Positions 1 through 12,941 of a stretch of DNA of 64,000 nt are shown in pieces. Origin of the DNA: Pleurotus djamor (taxonomy: Eukaryota; Basidiomycota; Agaricomycetes; Agaricales; Pleurotaceae). The stretch spans positions 59,880 to 123,879 of the forward strand of contig JAPEVF010000072.1 in assembly GCA_029747585.1 (NCBI GenBank), read 5' to 3'. The notes below the pieces were generated by a model. The model ran no database searches. It saw nothing but the letters and a program-made list of their open reading frames with translations, and was not told the origin of the DNA. Numbering within the stretch: position 1 is the stretch's first letter; each line of letters starts with the position of its first letter. Position numbers and translations under genes: made by a program.

Positions 1-3000
1 CGCGGAGTTGCTTCTTTGCATGACGGATGGCCTTGGAGCTTTGTTGGAGAGGTGTGTGGTAGGGTAATCGAGGGACTTACTTTGACGATGAGGTCTCGCT
101 GAGGTGACGAGAAATATATCGTGACGCCTTGTCGTGTTTGCCGGATGATGAACTCATGAGGGTCATGGTATCCAGTTGTCAACACGCTATACACATCGCT
201 GATCTCTGTCAGGGTCAGAATCTCCACAGATTTGCAAGCCAAATGATGGGTGATTGGCTGGGCCTTGACCTAGGACAACCTTAGAGTTCGATCGTTTCTG
301 AGGGAGGAATCACGCACAGATGTTATGCGTAGATGACTCGCTCGGATTGCAAGTTCGACAGGAAAGCGCATTTGATGAACGTGCCGCATAGAAACTGATT
401 CAAACACTTGTTCCGACTCTGTCTCGAGGGAGTCTGATTCGGTAACATCGTAAATTATAAAACTTGGGCAATAAAGGCGTAACTCACATGGGCTCTGCAG
501 CATCGTCAAGACTTCCGGCGGAACACGTTCAGCCAATTCTTGAACAGATGAATAAGCCCGAACGTCAGAACCAAGGGATACACCTATATGGATTAATCAG
601 GATATGTGATAGTTGAAGGACTTGCTCAACTTACCAGCACAGACGTTGCACAATCGTCTTAGATATCGAACAGTATTTGCGTTGGGGTTGAGAATGTGCA
701 ACGCAAGCAAGCGTGTGCGAATGTCGTGGGGGATGAGTTCCGTCGAGACCTTGATCCATTGCAGTGGAACCTCGGAGATCGATGAAAACGAAGTACAGTC
801 AATAACGATTTCGAAGCTGCGACCATCGATCCGAGCGAGCGACTATGCAGAAACAAGTTCACGAACCATACCAAACAGTAAGGGAAAGACAACGAACCTT
901 GAAGATATGGTACATCAACAACTCAATGTCCAGGGACTGGGCATCAATGCGTGAGAGGTGGAAGATAAAGCAGGCCGGAGTACTCTAGCTGGCTGTGAGG
1001 ATGGGTTTTATGCAACGTGATGGGAGACTGACGGATGGGACAGGGGTTTCAACGAAGATGTCTTGAACTGGCGAAGTGTTCTTGTGAGCATAGCGAGTCA
1101 TAAGACTAGTGTACTCTTGGTGGTCTGCAGCGGACGCAGACGACAGTACCGGTGCCTCTAAAGGCTTGCCCAGGTCAACCAACAATGCACACAGGGAGTT
1201 CCAAGCGTCCTTCGTAGTATCAGGGTCACTTGGATTGGCTTGACTGAGGAGTTCTGCGCCGATTTGATCAGTATACTTGCTCAAGAATCGGTGAAGTACG
1301 ATGATATCGGTATCATCAGAGGTTGTTCCAAGCCATTCATCTGCCTGGTCTTCCGCCGTGGCGGTGGAAAATCTCTGGGAGAGTGTCATCAACGAGACAA
1401 TTGCGAATTGAGTGGGCTCACGTTGAGTTCGCTGAGATATCGAGTAACGTTGTCAATGTTATCCTTCAGGAATTTGTTCAGGACCACCATATATGCTTCC
1501 TTTCCGAAGAAGATATTGTTGGCGAGATTTTGCATGACCTTCGTCACCACCATTAGGCCACGGCGGATGACAATGCTGTTCTCCCGAGGAATTTCAACGT
1601 CTACGGTCTCTGGAGAGACTACAGCTGGAGATATAAACCTACGAAGAGTTAGACGCCTCAAGACAGCAGTGTAATGTGAAGCCTACCGCAAGAACATAAA
1701 AGCGCCTAAGGCGGCAAACTTCGCATCTGGCCAAACCTCGCTCCTGGATAGAGGTCGACAAAAGAGGAGAGAATAGGGGATCAAAATGACATACACTTTC
1801 TTCGCGATGTGGCTGCAAATTTCGCGGAACATTCTGTGCACTAGAGTGAGACTAGAGTAGAAAATTCGAACGTCAGACGTACGATGGTAGGGTAGGTATT
1901 GAGGATGTGACTATCTCCAGAAACGAAGACGCGATGAATTCCACATTCTTACGGTTTTGGTCGAGATCCTGATCTTCTGCTCGACTAGGATCAAGCTCGT
2001 AGGAATGACCCGCTGGCATAGTCTTCATGCTGTTGATGAGCGGAAGGATGAGGCTACGCAAGTAGTTGTAACCATGAATCCTGGCGAACTGAGAGATGAA
2101 GCGAGTGTAGGTTGTGTTTCCACGGAAAAGAGCGGGCTCGTTCTCTAACCGTTAAGTCAGACTTGGATGCCTGTAGTAGGTGATATGTACGGACCAGCAT
2201 GAAGAACTTCACGGTCAATCATGAGCTTGATGAGGGTCATAAGAGAAGCCCGAGTATCAAAGAGGTTGAGTAGAACAGATATGATATTGTCCATCTCTGA
2301 TGCCGGACACGTTTCACAGATAGCCATCGCTAGACTCATCTGTAGTGCGGTGTGAGCAAACGCGAATAGGAAAGCTTTTTAAAAGGCCTACATCAGATCC
2401 TTTAAGCAGCTAGGATAGAGTACCTCAGCAATAAGGTCAGAGATGCGGTACGATGATTACTCACTTCACACAGTCGACTTTGACGAGCCATTTTGGCCGA
2501 TCGGTCTTCTGGCTCAAATTTGACACCCTGGCCCAAGACACGGGCAAAAACATAGGCGAAGATGGCACGCTTTCTTAGATCAGCGTCGTACGCCATTGGC
2601 AAGCATTGCTTGAATCCACTCTCAGTGTTCGCGCTCACGAGGTGGGTCAATCCAGTTATGACGAGGTGTCGAAGCTCGGCCTCGCGTTGTTGAGCACGAT
2701 TCGTCTGGGTGAAAGTTAGCGATTGTTGGGACGGAAAATAGAAAACATGAGCGTGTACCTGTTGTAGGGAGCTAACGTCTGATGCCGTGTCAGATAACTA
2801 TCAACCGCGCATACGCTTGTATCTCAGAGTCGTGGAGCGAACATGAGCACGCAGACTAACCTGTAGTTTGCATACATCTAACCCGCGTTGGAGCGTGCTT
2901 GAGTACCTGTTGAACAGCCTTGACACGACATGTGCGTGGTCGTCCACTGCCGCATGATCAAGTGGCCGAAGTTGGAGTCTGTCCAGGAGCTTCACCGCCG

Positions 3001-6000
3001 TGCGCAAGCTAGCAATGTTCAGTTCTTGTTGAAGCACTATTGGTTCTTCTTCATACGCCTGTCCATGAAAAAATGCTTAGCTGTCGAGTGAGTCGTAGAC
3101 AGAAGGGATGGACATACATCGGCTGAAGTGATCCAGTCCATCACAATATCCAAAACATTATGACGCGCGGTACTATCTTTGCGAAGCGAAAACACTTCGC
3201 TCCGATCACACACAGCGTCGCACAACGTACAGAACTTCGCCTTGATACGCAAGGTCGAGAATGGATCGAACTGCGCCAGGATGTGAGCCATCATCTGCAA
3301 GGTCGCGCTGATGTCGATACTGGTCAAATCGTCGGGTAATTGACTATTGTTTTCCAAAATGAGCTTGAAGACTGTGATGACCTGCAGGACAGGTTGCTGA
3401 GTTGCATATCAATTGAAGGGGAGCGAGAGAAGCCCTACCTGATCAAGGAATAGAGCAACATTGTCGTTGGGTTGGGGGTTATCACGGATCGTTTGAAGCA
3501 TACTATTCTTTTTTAGCAAGCTGGATGAAGGGGGGAGGTGGGGGCGGAAATACCTATCGACGTGTTTGATGAGTGATGGATACAACCGAGGACTCAGTTC
3601 CAATCCCAGAGCATCACGGGCCACATCCCGCACTTGGACGACATGGTAGAAAAGCATCACAGTCAACTCAGTGACGAACTTATTGACGGTGTTGAGCGGA
3701 TTTTCCAGAACACGGATATTGTCAGGCATAACACTCTCTGGGATCGTAGTGGACAGAGGAATGAGTTTCTCATTTGCCCGGAGGCAGGAACCTCCGAGNG
3801 CCGATAGGAACAGCGTTATATTCTGCCATTGAAATGACTTTTCCTGNAGAAGCAAGTAAGTCTCAGAATCNATACGCGATATGNNGTNGNNTATTCACCT
3901 GGAAATCATTGGAGTCGCTGTCCGTATCTTTCATGATCTCGTTGAAAGCCGACCACCGCGCCCAACACTCNTGCCAAACCGCGATATGCATAGCGGAAGG
4001 ATGCGTCATCGANCTGAGNAGGCGTCGAACGCGCTTCTGTTGCCCTACCCGACCAACCACAACAAAGCTTGGGTCTCCNAGTTCATCATACACCATCTGA
4101 CGATGAGCTCGCGCTTCAGGTGATATCCCAGAAGGTAACGGTGCCTTNGGNTGTCTTTCCGCGATNGCAATACANCGCAAGCCTCGNCCAGCNAACTGGG
4201 AGATCGCNATATCNGAGGAAGTCAAGGTTATNAGGAAGGTGATCTCCGCCAAAGCCAAAGCGGGTACTCGATTGGGGTTCAGCTGGATTTCTCTGACATG
4301 ATCGAGCTANGNAACGATGAGGAGATGGTTCAAGGACAAGGAGTGAATTNNCTCACCCTGGTTTCTCNGAGGTATAGATCNAGGATCTGATGAGANANNG
4401 CCATCCANAATCGCTGGTCTTCGGTGCGCATGCGAGATTGGAANAGGTTGGTGACAATACTAATNAAGGTTGAAGATCTNTAGACGCGGAATCAGCGAGA
4501 GCTACNATNCAAGGGCCANCCTCACGCACAATGCACGATTCAANAANGCNAGCATCGTGTTCATATGAGGCTCTGAAGGGTGCCCCTTATAAGCCAACTC
4601 AGCTAAGAACTTGACGGTGACTGCAGCNGAGATCTTGACAGAGACATCGTCGTCTGANTTCCATATGTGNACGCAACTGGATCCAACNTCGTCGTTCTCA
4701 CTNATATACAGCCCATGGAAGTGAAAAGATGGGCTAGCACGCCATAATGCGAGGCATCCAAGNAGGAGGGTNTCTCGCTCTGAGAGTGACTGTGACTGNG
4801 TTCGACGNGCCTTCGGTCGTGAAGAAGGGCGTTTAGGATTCTTGTGTTGGTCGATCTCTGCCTTGCGCGAAGCAGTCGCCTATGAGGATAAGGTCAGAAT
4901 CAACGAGCACAGAAAGTGACACAAGGAAGTGTATACCTTGAATATCCGCCTGAACCGAGGGGCACAGTATTTCTCCAAGGTATCAAGCGGACGCTGTCCT
5001 GGTAGCCGTGGAGCCTACGTCGTGTTACAACTGGATGAAGATAANCTTGATAGGAAAGGTTCAAATACCTCAAGGGCCAGAGTTAGACACGCGCGAACCG
5101 CGACAGTCTTGACGGCATCTGAGCGCTCGGGCTCAAGACACGCTGCAAACAACTGAATNGCATCTTCATCACCGCAAAATCTGAAGATCATGACCAGGAC
5201 TTCNGAGAACANGGCAATGTCGATGTCATCGTAGGTCTCCCAAAACGGCTTGCGCATGTGNGTATGCCATGCCGCGCTCTATATCGGGTTCTTAGTAAGT
5301 TTGTCACCTTAAAAGCCTNTAGACAAACCTTCAGTTCATGGGCGATGTCATTAGCAATCACTCGGATAGGTATTTCCCCTTCTTGAGAAACGCGAGATGC
5401 AGCACGGCACATGTCGAGCGCACAGACCGTTGCAACTTCATTCAGTCGNGAATAGGTATTCGCGTATTTAACGATATCCTCGCAGAACTTGATNTCCTAG
5501 GGTGACCAAAAGTCAGATTCGTGTGAAAGAATCCCAAGGAAACGACGAACCTTGCGACCAGATGAGCGGGTAATTTGAGGATGCGCCTTGGTGAACATTT
5601 GCATATGATGATCAGAAGACAAACGTTCTGATGATAAGCAATTGATGATGGCCAACGTTGGCCAGAACGCGTTTTCGGATTCTGGCGTAACAAGCGTGAA
5701 AAGGAGATCGAAGAATCGTTCGGGTACACCCTCCATGCGCGTGCGAAGCGCGAGAACATCGTTGTACTCGTTCGGGAAGACCTCGATCCAGTTCCATACG
5801 GCTTTGCGCAAGGGTTTAGCTATGGCGATGTGTGAGGACGGCTTCATGTGTATCAATACGGCGCAGAGTTCTGGTTAAGCATGATGCAATGAGATAACAG
5901 TAGAGTCAGAGGGTCAGAGACGAACCGTTCAGAATCGATGTCAGCCTGTGCTTGTCAAGGGCACAGTGGACCAGTAGCTGAAGATCGGTGAGGTCCATGC

Positions 6001-7173
6001 CATCTTCCGTTGAATTAGCGAGAAGCGAAATCTTGGATCGAAGACGTGAAAAGACTATTTTCCAGTTCGACGCAGAGAGATGGTAGATGACGCGTCCCGC
6101 ATACTTGGCAATTAGCCTATTGACAGCTAAAGTAGATTTGGCAAGCGACATATGCGTCTTCTCGTACGTGAGGGTATTTGCAGGTATGGGTATGACAGAA
6201 TGTACACTGGCTTTGCTAGATTGGACAGAGTTTGCTGAGGCACGATTACGAAGTACAGGTTCTGAACGGCCTGAAAAATCTGGTGTCGGTATTGGGTCGC
6301 CGTCTTGAGTCGCGACGAGTGGGGTGGCCGCTAGAAAATCAGTTGACTCGAAGTCACGGAAGGAGGTATCTGCATAGTTGCTTGTGAGCATCAGAGGTTC
6401 TGGCTCGGCAGTCTGGCGGAGGAAAATGATGAGAACGCTCAGGATGTACTTTGCGCTGCGGTCATCTAATGGTGGTGGTTCAGTCCAAGGAGGAGGGGTA
6501 TACGAATGCTCAGACGGGGGCTGTCGATTCCGTCGGTAAGAATCTGATGGAAGAGGGGAATCTGGTGCAGAGGAAGGAGGAAAGTTGCTGGATCGCGAAC
6601 TGGGTCGTGCATTCTGATTCCACCTTGTCGTCAGCGCAAGGGAGAGCACCTTCAGTATGAACAGTTGGGACTGGAGGACTTCGATAGGGAGAAATCCACT
6701 TTGATCGACGAGCTGAACATGGATCATCAATGACACAGACTCGGCCTAGATGAACAATGGAAACACACCGAAGACACCTTGTCCAGCAGCTCGCTCAGCC
6801 CTAATGCTATCAAGTCAATGGATTCGTGCGCGAGGTCAACCAAAGCATCTATTGCTTGCTCTGTCGCGCTATCAGCCTCGAGTTGATCGAGCGATAGGCC
6901 AGAGTAGCAAGGAAGCTACGTCGGTCCAAGTCAAGTGAGTAAGATGAGTTGCCGCTACAGTAAAACGCATACCTTGTTCTTCAGACGCGTAACTAAAACT
7001 TGAACAACTTTCTGCTGGGGAGTTGCAGACTGTCCAAGTGACGAGAGCATCACAGGCTGGGACACGAATACATGATGGGAGGATTCAGTACTTCGATGAA
7101 CACGAGACGAGCTTCCAGCACCGCCGTAGTTTGAGAAGAGGGGCGCCGTTGCTGATGGCCTGCGTGGAGGCAT
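1..7173 (-). CDS. Neurofibromin/IRA-type Ras GTPase-activating protein, 3' end outside window
   Basis: This is a large multi-exon gene read leftwards. The proposed start at 7173 opens a Pro/Ser-rich, probably disordered N-terminus, and the low-complexity region continues near 6400-6660. The RasGAP domain lies at about 2340-1395. It has the arginine finger in ALFRGN (Arg codon 2122-2124), the following helix with IHGYNYLRSLI, and the block RRFISPAVVSPE near 1650. Downstream, at about 850-650, the segment IDGRSFEIVIDCTSF matches the Sec14/CRAL-TRIO module that follows the GAP domain in neurofibromin. A PH-like continuation, FPVELAIRASHLRITS, lies at about 390-320. In this family the protein stimulates GTP hydrolysis by Ras and so restrains cAMP/MAPK signalling. 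The C-terminal part lies beyond base 1. Many single Ns fall in 3799-5453, so that part cannot be read fully. Family assignment is firm; exon limits are approximate. Confidence 0.88.
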
Positions 7174-8518
7174 CGGTACTGGACCCCAGAAAATTGTGGA
7201 TCACAGCAGTTTGAAAAGTGGAAATGATGTGTGGGGAAACGTAACAAGATTTTTTGCAACTTCGCAGGTGATGTCAGGAATACAGGGATTATTATGGGTG
7301 AGAAGAAACAGTGAGATGGGAAGTGAATGACTCAGGCCAGAAATTTCTGGCGCACTGAGCAGTGAGAGCCAAATCAACCCCTCTGCAAGGTTTTCGTTGA
7401 TGGGCTTATGTAAGACTGCATGAGGCTGGGAAGTGCCTTCGAGTTCGCGTCAAGTTGCTCGTGTTGCTTGCAAGTTTGCAAGTTCATTTCTTATTATCAG
7501 TGGATACGTAGGTCAATATAAGTAGGATTGTAACGAGACATGTGCAAGGAAAACATCTGCCAAGGAGTACCTCAGACCCTTGCAACGACGAAACAACGTT
7601 GGGTCAAGGCTAAGGCTAAAGACCTGATGTGAAGGCAGCAAATATGATAGACACGACGTCGTTCTCAAAGGAATGACCATTTCTGTACAGGATGAACCGA
7701 AGCCTTCCGAACAACAAATCTGCCGAAGTAAATGTATGACTATGAGATGGCCGAGCGTGGGTGATTATACTGATTGGGAGCAGCACCGCCACGGGAAACA
7801 TGGACCCACAAATAGGGACCCACAGGGCCGGGCGGTGACGGCAGCGTGTCAGGTCGAAGTCAAAGCTTCCAGATCCATTGATTTAGATCCATGCACTTGA
7901 TCGACCATTGTCCTCCCGGTGGGGAAGAAACAGCTGGCTCGCTCACCGCCTGCGCCAACGACGAGAACAATGGGAGATTCAGGCAGAGGTTCGGAGATTT
8001 GCTGGAGTCATGACACCTTGGATGGCGTTGGATGGCAATATGGACGGTGAACGTGTTATCGCTGGATAAGATGGGCTTGGATAGGCGGACAATGGGAGGG
8101 ACTTGGATTGCGGATGACTCTGGTGAGTGCAGTCAGGAGAGGAACGACTTCAACTCCGCACTTTGTTTAGCCCCCGACTCCGAAACAATTTGAAACCAGT
8201 CCGTGCCTCCTTATAATAACTGGTCATTAGAGGTATCCCAACATTCCTCCTCCTCCTCCCCCTCTCCCATCCACCCTCCGCGTCTCCTTTTCCTCTTTCT
8301 GGCCCTTGTTCTTGCAGTTTTGATTGCTTGTCGATTGTCGTCCGTTTGAAGCACCCTACATCGCTTTTCCTCGCTTTTTCCAATCCATAACGTTCTTCCC
8401 GTCACGAATCAAATCATATCCGTTATCTTTGCTGCAAGACAAAGACAAAGATCGCGACCACTCTCGCCGCCAACTTGGACACGCTTAGCCCTTCTCAATC
8501 CATTTCCCTTCTGCGACC
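7174..8518. other. Divergent intergenic region between RasGAP and RRM gene
   Basis: This stretch of about 1.3 kb separates two divergent starts (RasGAP leftwards at 7173, RRM protein rightwards at 8519). No convincing coding exon was found. The stretch 8230-8350 is strongly pyrimidine-rich on the + strand, as in many fungal core promoters and 5' leaders, and probably belongs to the transcribed leader of the RRM gene. Confidence 0.5.
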
Positions 8519-11357
8519 ATGGCTCGACTCGAAAATCACGAGACTAACTATCCACCAGGCTTAAATACGGCTCGAAATGGTCCTGTCGCCGATCGACAGT
8601 ATATGACTGGATTCAGCAGCCCAAACAGCCTTCTGACAGACCCCCGATTGACGCAGCAGGCATATGTGACGCAAAATGGCGGGCCGGGGAGGCAGATAGA
8701 CAAAGAGGCAAATGGCTTCGGCAACATAGACTTCGTTCTGCCAAACAGGAACATACCCGCCATGCCGACCGGTCAAGTATCTCTGCAGAGTCCATCCCTC
8801 TCTTCCTTCAACCACCACCATCCCCATCGCCTCTCCCCGCCTGTCTATCAGGCTCCTGCGCACCAACTCTCTCCTTTCACCGACCGCGACACTCAATACT
8901 ACAATCTGCAGCAAGGCTCGCCGCCATTATCCTCGTTCGTAGCGTCTGGCTCGCCCGCCGGTCAATCTTTGTCTCGCAGCACGCTCTGGTGGGGTGAATT
9001 GGAACCTTGGATGGACGAAGAATACGCCAAGCAAGTCTGCAGTCTCATGGGCTGGGATCCTACCAGTGTCAAGGTCCCTCATCCAGCCCCTGACCCCACA
9101 ACTGGGCAGCAGGCCAACAACCCAGGTTACTGCTTCTTGACATTCCCAACACCCGCCCATGCTTCTTCTGTTCTCGCCCAAGTCAAATCCAGCGGTCAAG
9201 GCGTACCTCTCGTTATGCCCAATTCTTCAAAGCCGTTCGTCATGAATTGGGCTTCATCCTTGCCAATCTCAACGCCTTTGTCATCCACCTTTCCTGCTCC
9301 GGCGGCCTTGGTTCCCTCGCACCAACAGTTCGACAAGGAGTACAGCATATTCGTGGGCGACTTGGCACCAGAAGCGTCCAACTCTGATCTGGTAGCTGTC
9401 TTCCGTAATCCAGTCTTGGGTCTAAGGAATGATCGCGAACCCAAATTTATTCGTCCTTTCCTGAGCTGCAAGAGCGCGAAAATTATGCTAGATCCGGTGA
9501 CAGGCGTATCAAGGGGTTATGGATTTGTTCGGTAAATGAGTTTTCTTGATATGACTTGTCTATATTGCTAAAATCTCCTATCATCCAGCTTCACTGACGA
9601 GACCGATCAGCAACGTGCTCTCATCGAGATGCACGGCCTCTACTGCTTGTCGAGACCAAGTGCGTATATGCGCTTCCTTTTCACATCGCCCGGTACTCAA
9701 GTTTTTTTAGTGCGCATTTCTCCTGCAACTGCGAAATTCAAGCCCCCTCCCTCTTTCCCCCCGGAATTCTCTGGCATGCAGCTAGCACCCTCTCCAAGCA
9801 ATTCCTCCGATCAGTCTTCGCAGCCTTTGATGATCGCTCTGCCCTTATCAAACACCAACCATGCTAAAAGCGTTTCTACTCCGATCGCTGTGCCCCCTGG
9901 CGTCGTCAATAGTGCGAGTGCGTCGAGCTTATCCACTTCGGCCTCTGGATCGTCTCTGGCGCCGTCTAGTTCAAACACGTCCGTAAGCACAAGCTCCAGC
10001 GCGGCCAATAGCATGCCACCTGTTGGTCTAACGCCAGAGGAGATGATGCACTTGCCTAATCATATGTTGGTTCAAATCGCACAACGATATGCAGATGGCA
10101 CCGCTAGTCCTGTCAAGCTTAGTGGAAATGGTGGGTCTCCCTACGGCTCGGAAGGGAACCCGATGACAAACCAGGATACCCTGGTTGCGCCACGATATAT
10201 CTTGTCAGAGGAGTCCTGGAAACATCACGCTCAAGCTCGCGCCATCCTCGGTAATCTTATCGGTCCTAATGGGGAGCAGCTCACGTCTACGGATCCGTAC
10301 AACACAACCGTTTTCGTTGGTGGTTTATCTCCGCTCATTTCGGAAGATACTCTGCGCACCTTCTTTGCCCCTTTTGGCGACATCCACTATGTAAGTGTGT
10401 TCCACTGGATCTTGACCGTCTCTGATGATCAGCGCAGGTGAAAGTACCCGTTGGAAAGCATTGTGGCTTCGTCCAATTCGTTCGGAAGGCGGACGCAGAG
10501 CGTGCGATTGAGAAGATGCAAGGCTTTCCCATCGGAGGTAGCCGTATACGGCTCAGTTGGGGCAGGAGTCAGTGTAAGTAAAATAGCTCCGTCATCAATT
10601 ATCCCTTCCTCATTCGTCTCCAGACAAAGCTGCGCAGGCGGCCGCACAAGCAGCGGCACAAGCAGCCCAGGCCGCAGCTCTCCAGTCGCAACTCCAAGCG
10701 CAGGCTTTGAGTAGCGCCGTAACGCAAGAGCAGGCGATGCAATTGCTCCAAAAGTTTTCTTCCCAGAGCTACCCGGCCGCAAATATGATGGCACAACCAA
10801 GCATGTCGACCTACGACGACAGCAAATTTCGCGGTCCCTTCTCGCACTCTGAGGGGCTTGTCCCTTTCGCTAGCCAACTTTCTGCTCTCGGTCGACGGTC
10901 TTCTCAGACGCAAAGCCAAGCTGCTGGGACCAACTTCTCCCCGTTCTCCCCGGATCCCAACATGTACACTAGCCATGAAGGACACGATACACACGCCTTG
11001 ATGACACAGGACGCGAAGACTTTTGGATCTAGTGTATATCCAGACTCGCAGAACACCCCTGTGGACAAGCTTCTCCCCTCTACGATCAGGCCACCCAGCT
11101 CGTCTCGCTATCCATCGTTCTTGGATTCGTCTACCCCCTTCCAAACGACGCGCACCCCCGTGGGCGGTGAAGCTCCCGTTTCACGACCTCCTTCTGGTCA
11201 ACCTTCTACTAGCTACCCTCGGGTCGATCGCGACATCCAAGATGCACAAGATATCCACGACTTGAACGGCACTCTTGCTAGCCTTGATCTCGACCACAAC
11301 TGGAAGTCTGCTGGTGACGAATCAGGCAATGGCAAGGCCCTCAAGTCCTCTCAATGA
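8519..11357 (+). CDS. Three-RRM mRNA-binding protein (Csx1/Ngr1/Nam8/TIA-1 type)
   Basis: Five exons can be joined: 8519-9531, 9589-9659, 9711-10390, 10438-10573 and 10624-11357. All introns have GT...AG ends and keep frame through RRM motifs. RRM1 starts near residue 155 (STLWWGELEPWMDEEYAKQV), RRM2 near residue 280 (SIFVGDLAPEASNSDLVAVF, with RNP1 RGYGFVRF across the first intron), and RRM3 follows a Ser/Ala-rich linker (TTVFVGGLSPLISEDTLRTF, RNP1 KHCGFVQF). Directly after RRM3 comes an Ala/Gln-rich run. The 'tryptophan in the first RNP2' (LWWGEL) and three-RRM order are typical of fungal Csx1/Ngr1/Nam8 proteins. Members bind mRNA or U1 snRNP-associated sites and affect mRNA stability, stress response or splice-site choice. 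Which of those roles applies here cannot be told from sequence. Confidence 0.93.
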
Positions 11358-11985
11358 TGAACGTAAAGCGATCCCCAACTCTATCATGAACTTCTCAAAT
11401 TTTTCGTTGCATTAATTTCATCTTATTCGCTTTAATCATGCTTTTCGCGACACCACTGCCGTCGGACCCGTTTCTTCTTGATATCTACTTGGGCGCTCTG
11501 CAGCCGATTTTATCATCGGCACCCCCATAGAACATATTACGGACTAGCGCCGCTCCCGAACCCCCATTTCGTTACTTTTTTTTGGTTAGCTCCATCCCTC
11601 GTCTTGTTTTGCCATCGCGTTAGGAATGTCTCTCCGTCATCTCATTTTCCATCTTAGCCTTGTTTTCGTTCCTAAATTACTTGAACGACTCAATATCTCG
11701 AATTTGTCGGTACCAGTTTTCTCGTTTGCGTTTTTGCATGTCAGCGTCCCATCTTAGCTATAGCTCGTCTCTTATGTTGTGGTTTATATATAAGTACTGT
11801 CTCGTTCTGCATTATGCAGTTGCACGTCTGATATGTGTGTGGGTTTGTGTGGCCTATTGGAGATACGCGATTGCGTTCTGTTTCAAGCTGGGGGACACAT
11901 GCNACACNCTCTGTCAGAATCGCTAGTCTGAGCATCAGTGATGGATGTTCGTCTTACTTGATTGCTGCTACCCTCAGCACACGCC
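11358..11985. other. Intergenic: 3' UTR of RRM gene and upstream region of kinase-like gene
   Basis: T-rich sequence without a convincing coding exon. It probably holds the 3' UTR and polyadenylation region of the RRM gene, then the short promoter of the kinase-like gene. Ns occur at 11903 and 11908. Confidence 0.5.
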
Positions 11986-12927
11986 ATGCCACGGGAACGA
12001 CTAACACAAAGCAACGACGCGGAAATCGACAAGTGGCTTCCAAACCTCATGGGCTCGGTGTCATACCGCGTCCTCGAGGTCGTCAAAGATGGGAGGAAGT
12101 CGGGGGTGCCATCTGCATTCGTGGTCCAAGCCGAAATGAGAGACCAGGCTCAGAGAACGCGAAAAGATATGCGAATCTTCATGAAAGTCGTACGTAATTC
12201 GTTGTTCGCCACTGCAATCTGCCGACATAAGTACATGTCTCTTAGTTTCCAGATGACGCGAAGAATACTGTCCGTTTCAAGGCTGACAGAGCCGCAAACG
12301 CGCGTCTGAACGCGTACTCGGAGGGTTCAATGGCTGGGAGGACGATGTGGCCCAAGTGCTTCGGACGCCTGCGTCTAGATGACGACATTGNCTTCGAAGG
12401 GATGAAGTTTTCGGGAAGAAGGGCCCTCTTGTTTGAACACATAGGCGGACTGAGACTCCTTGAAAACGATCAACTCAACGAACGTATCTGCACCGAACTT
12501 ATCGCATCCGTTAAAGTCCTGCATACCGCCGGGGTCGTGCACCGTGATTTCTACGAGTTCAATGCGGTCCCCGACGTGGCATTCAGGAACATCTACTTGA
12601 AAGACGCGTTACAGGATGGAGGTGAAGAAGGTGAGCCAAAAGCACAGTCGTCTCGAGATATGTGTGTGTTTGAAGGGCTCTTCAGACATCGTGATCCTCG
12701 ACTTCGATCATGCAAAAGTTTTGCCGTCGCCCAAGAAAGTCGTAGATGAAGAAGAAATGAGGCATNTNTCTAANAGGGAGAAAAAGAGGTNGGAGAGGAT
12801 AGCGCNATACGAAGAGGCCGAGTTAGCATCAGCGGATGANGAGGTCGAAGGACTACGCGAATTATTTCGGCGTGNNNNNNATNGGGGNTTACTAAGATNT
12901 TANATAGGGGCTATTAAATTTNATTGA
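11986..12927 (+). CDS. Small protein-kinase-like protein
   Basis: The start at 11986 is the first ATG of the coherent frame. The exons read through two introns: one beginning at about 12190 after FMKV and resuming at FPDDAKNTVRFKADRAAN, and one at about 12632-12674. The C-terminal half has kinase-like motifs: VVHRDFYEFNAV, then VAFRNIYL, then IVILDFDHAKVLP. These correspond to the catalytic-loop HRD, the Asn-containing segment and the DFG position (DFD here). The N-terminal lobe lacks an obvious glycine loop. This looks like the small atypical kinase-like proteins common in Agaricomycetes; substrate is unknown and activity is unproven. The stop is obscured by Ns and may be near 12903 (TAN) or at 12927. 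RRP7 begins at 12942 on the same strand. Confidence 0.65.
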
Positions 12928-12941
12928 CTTNGCACTTCACC

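Noticed and set aside
11660..11926. 88-codon open frame with hydrophobic segments after the RRM gene
   Set aside because: It lies in T-rich 3' UTR sequence, has no homolog-like motif and no splice continuation.
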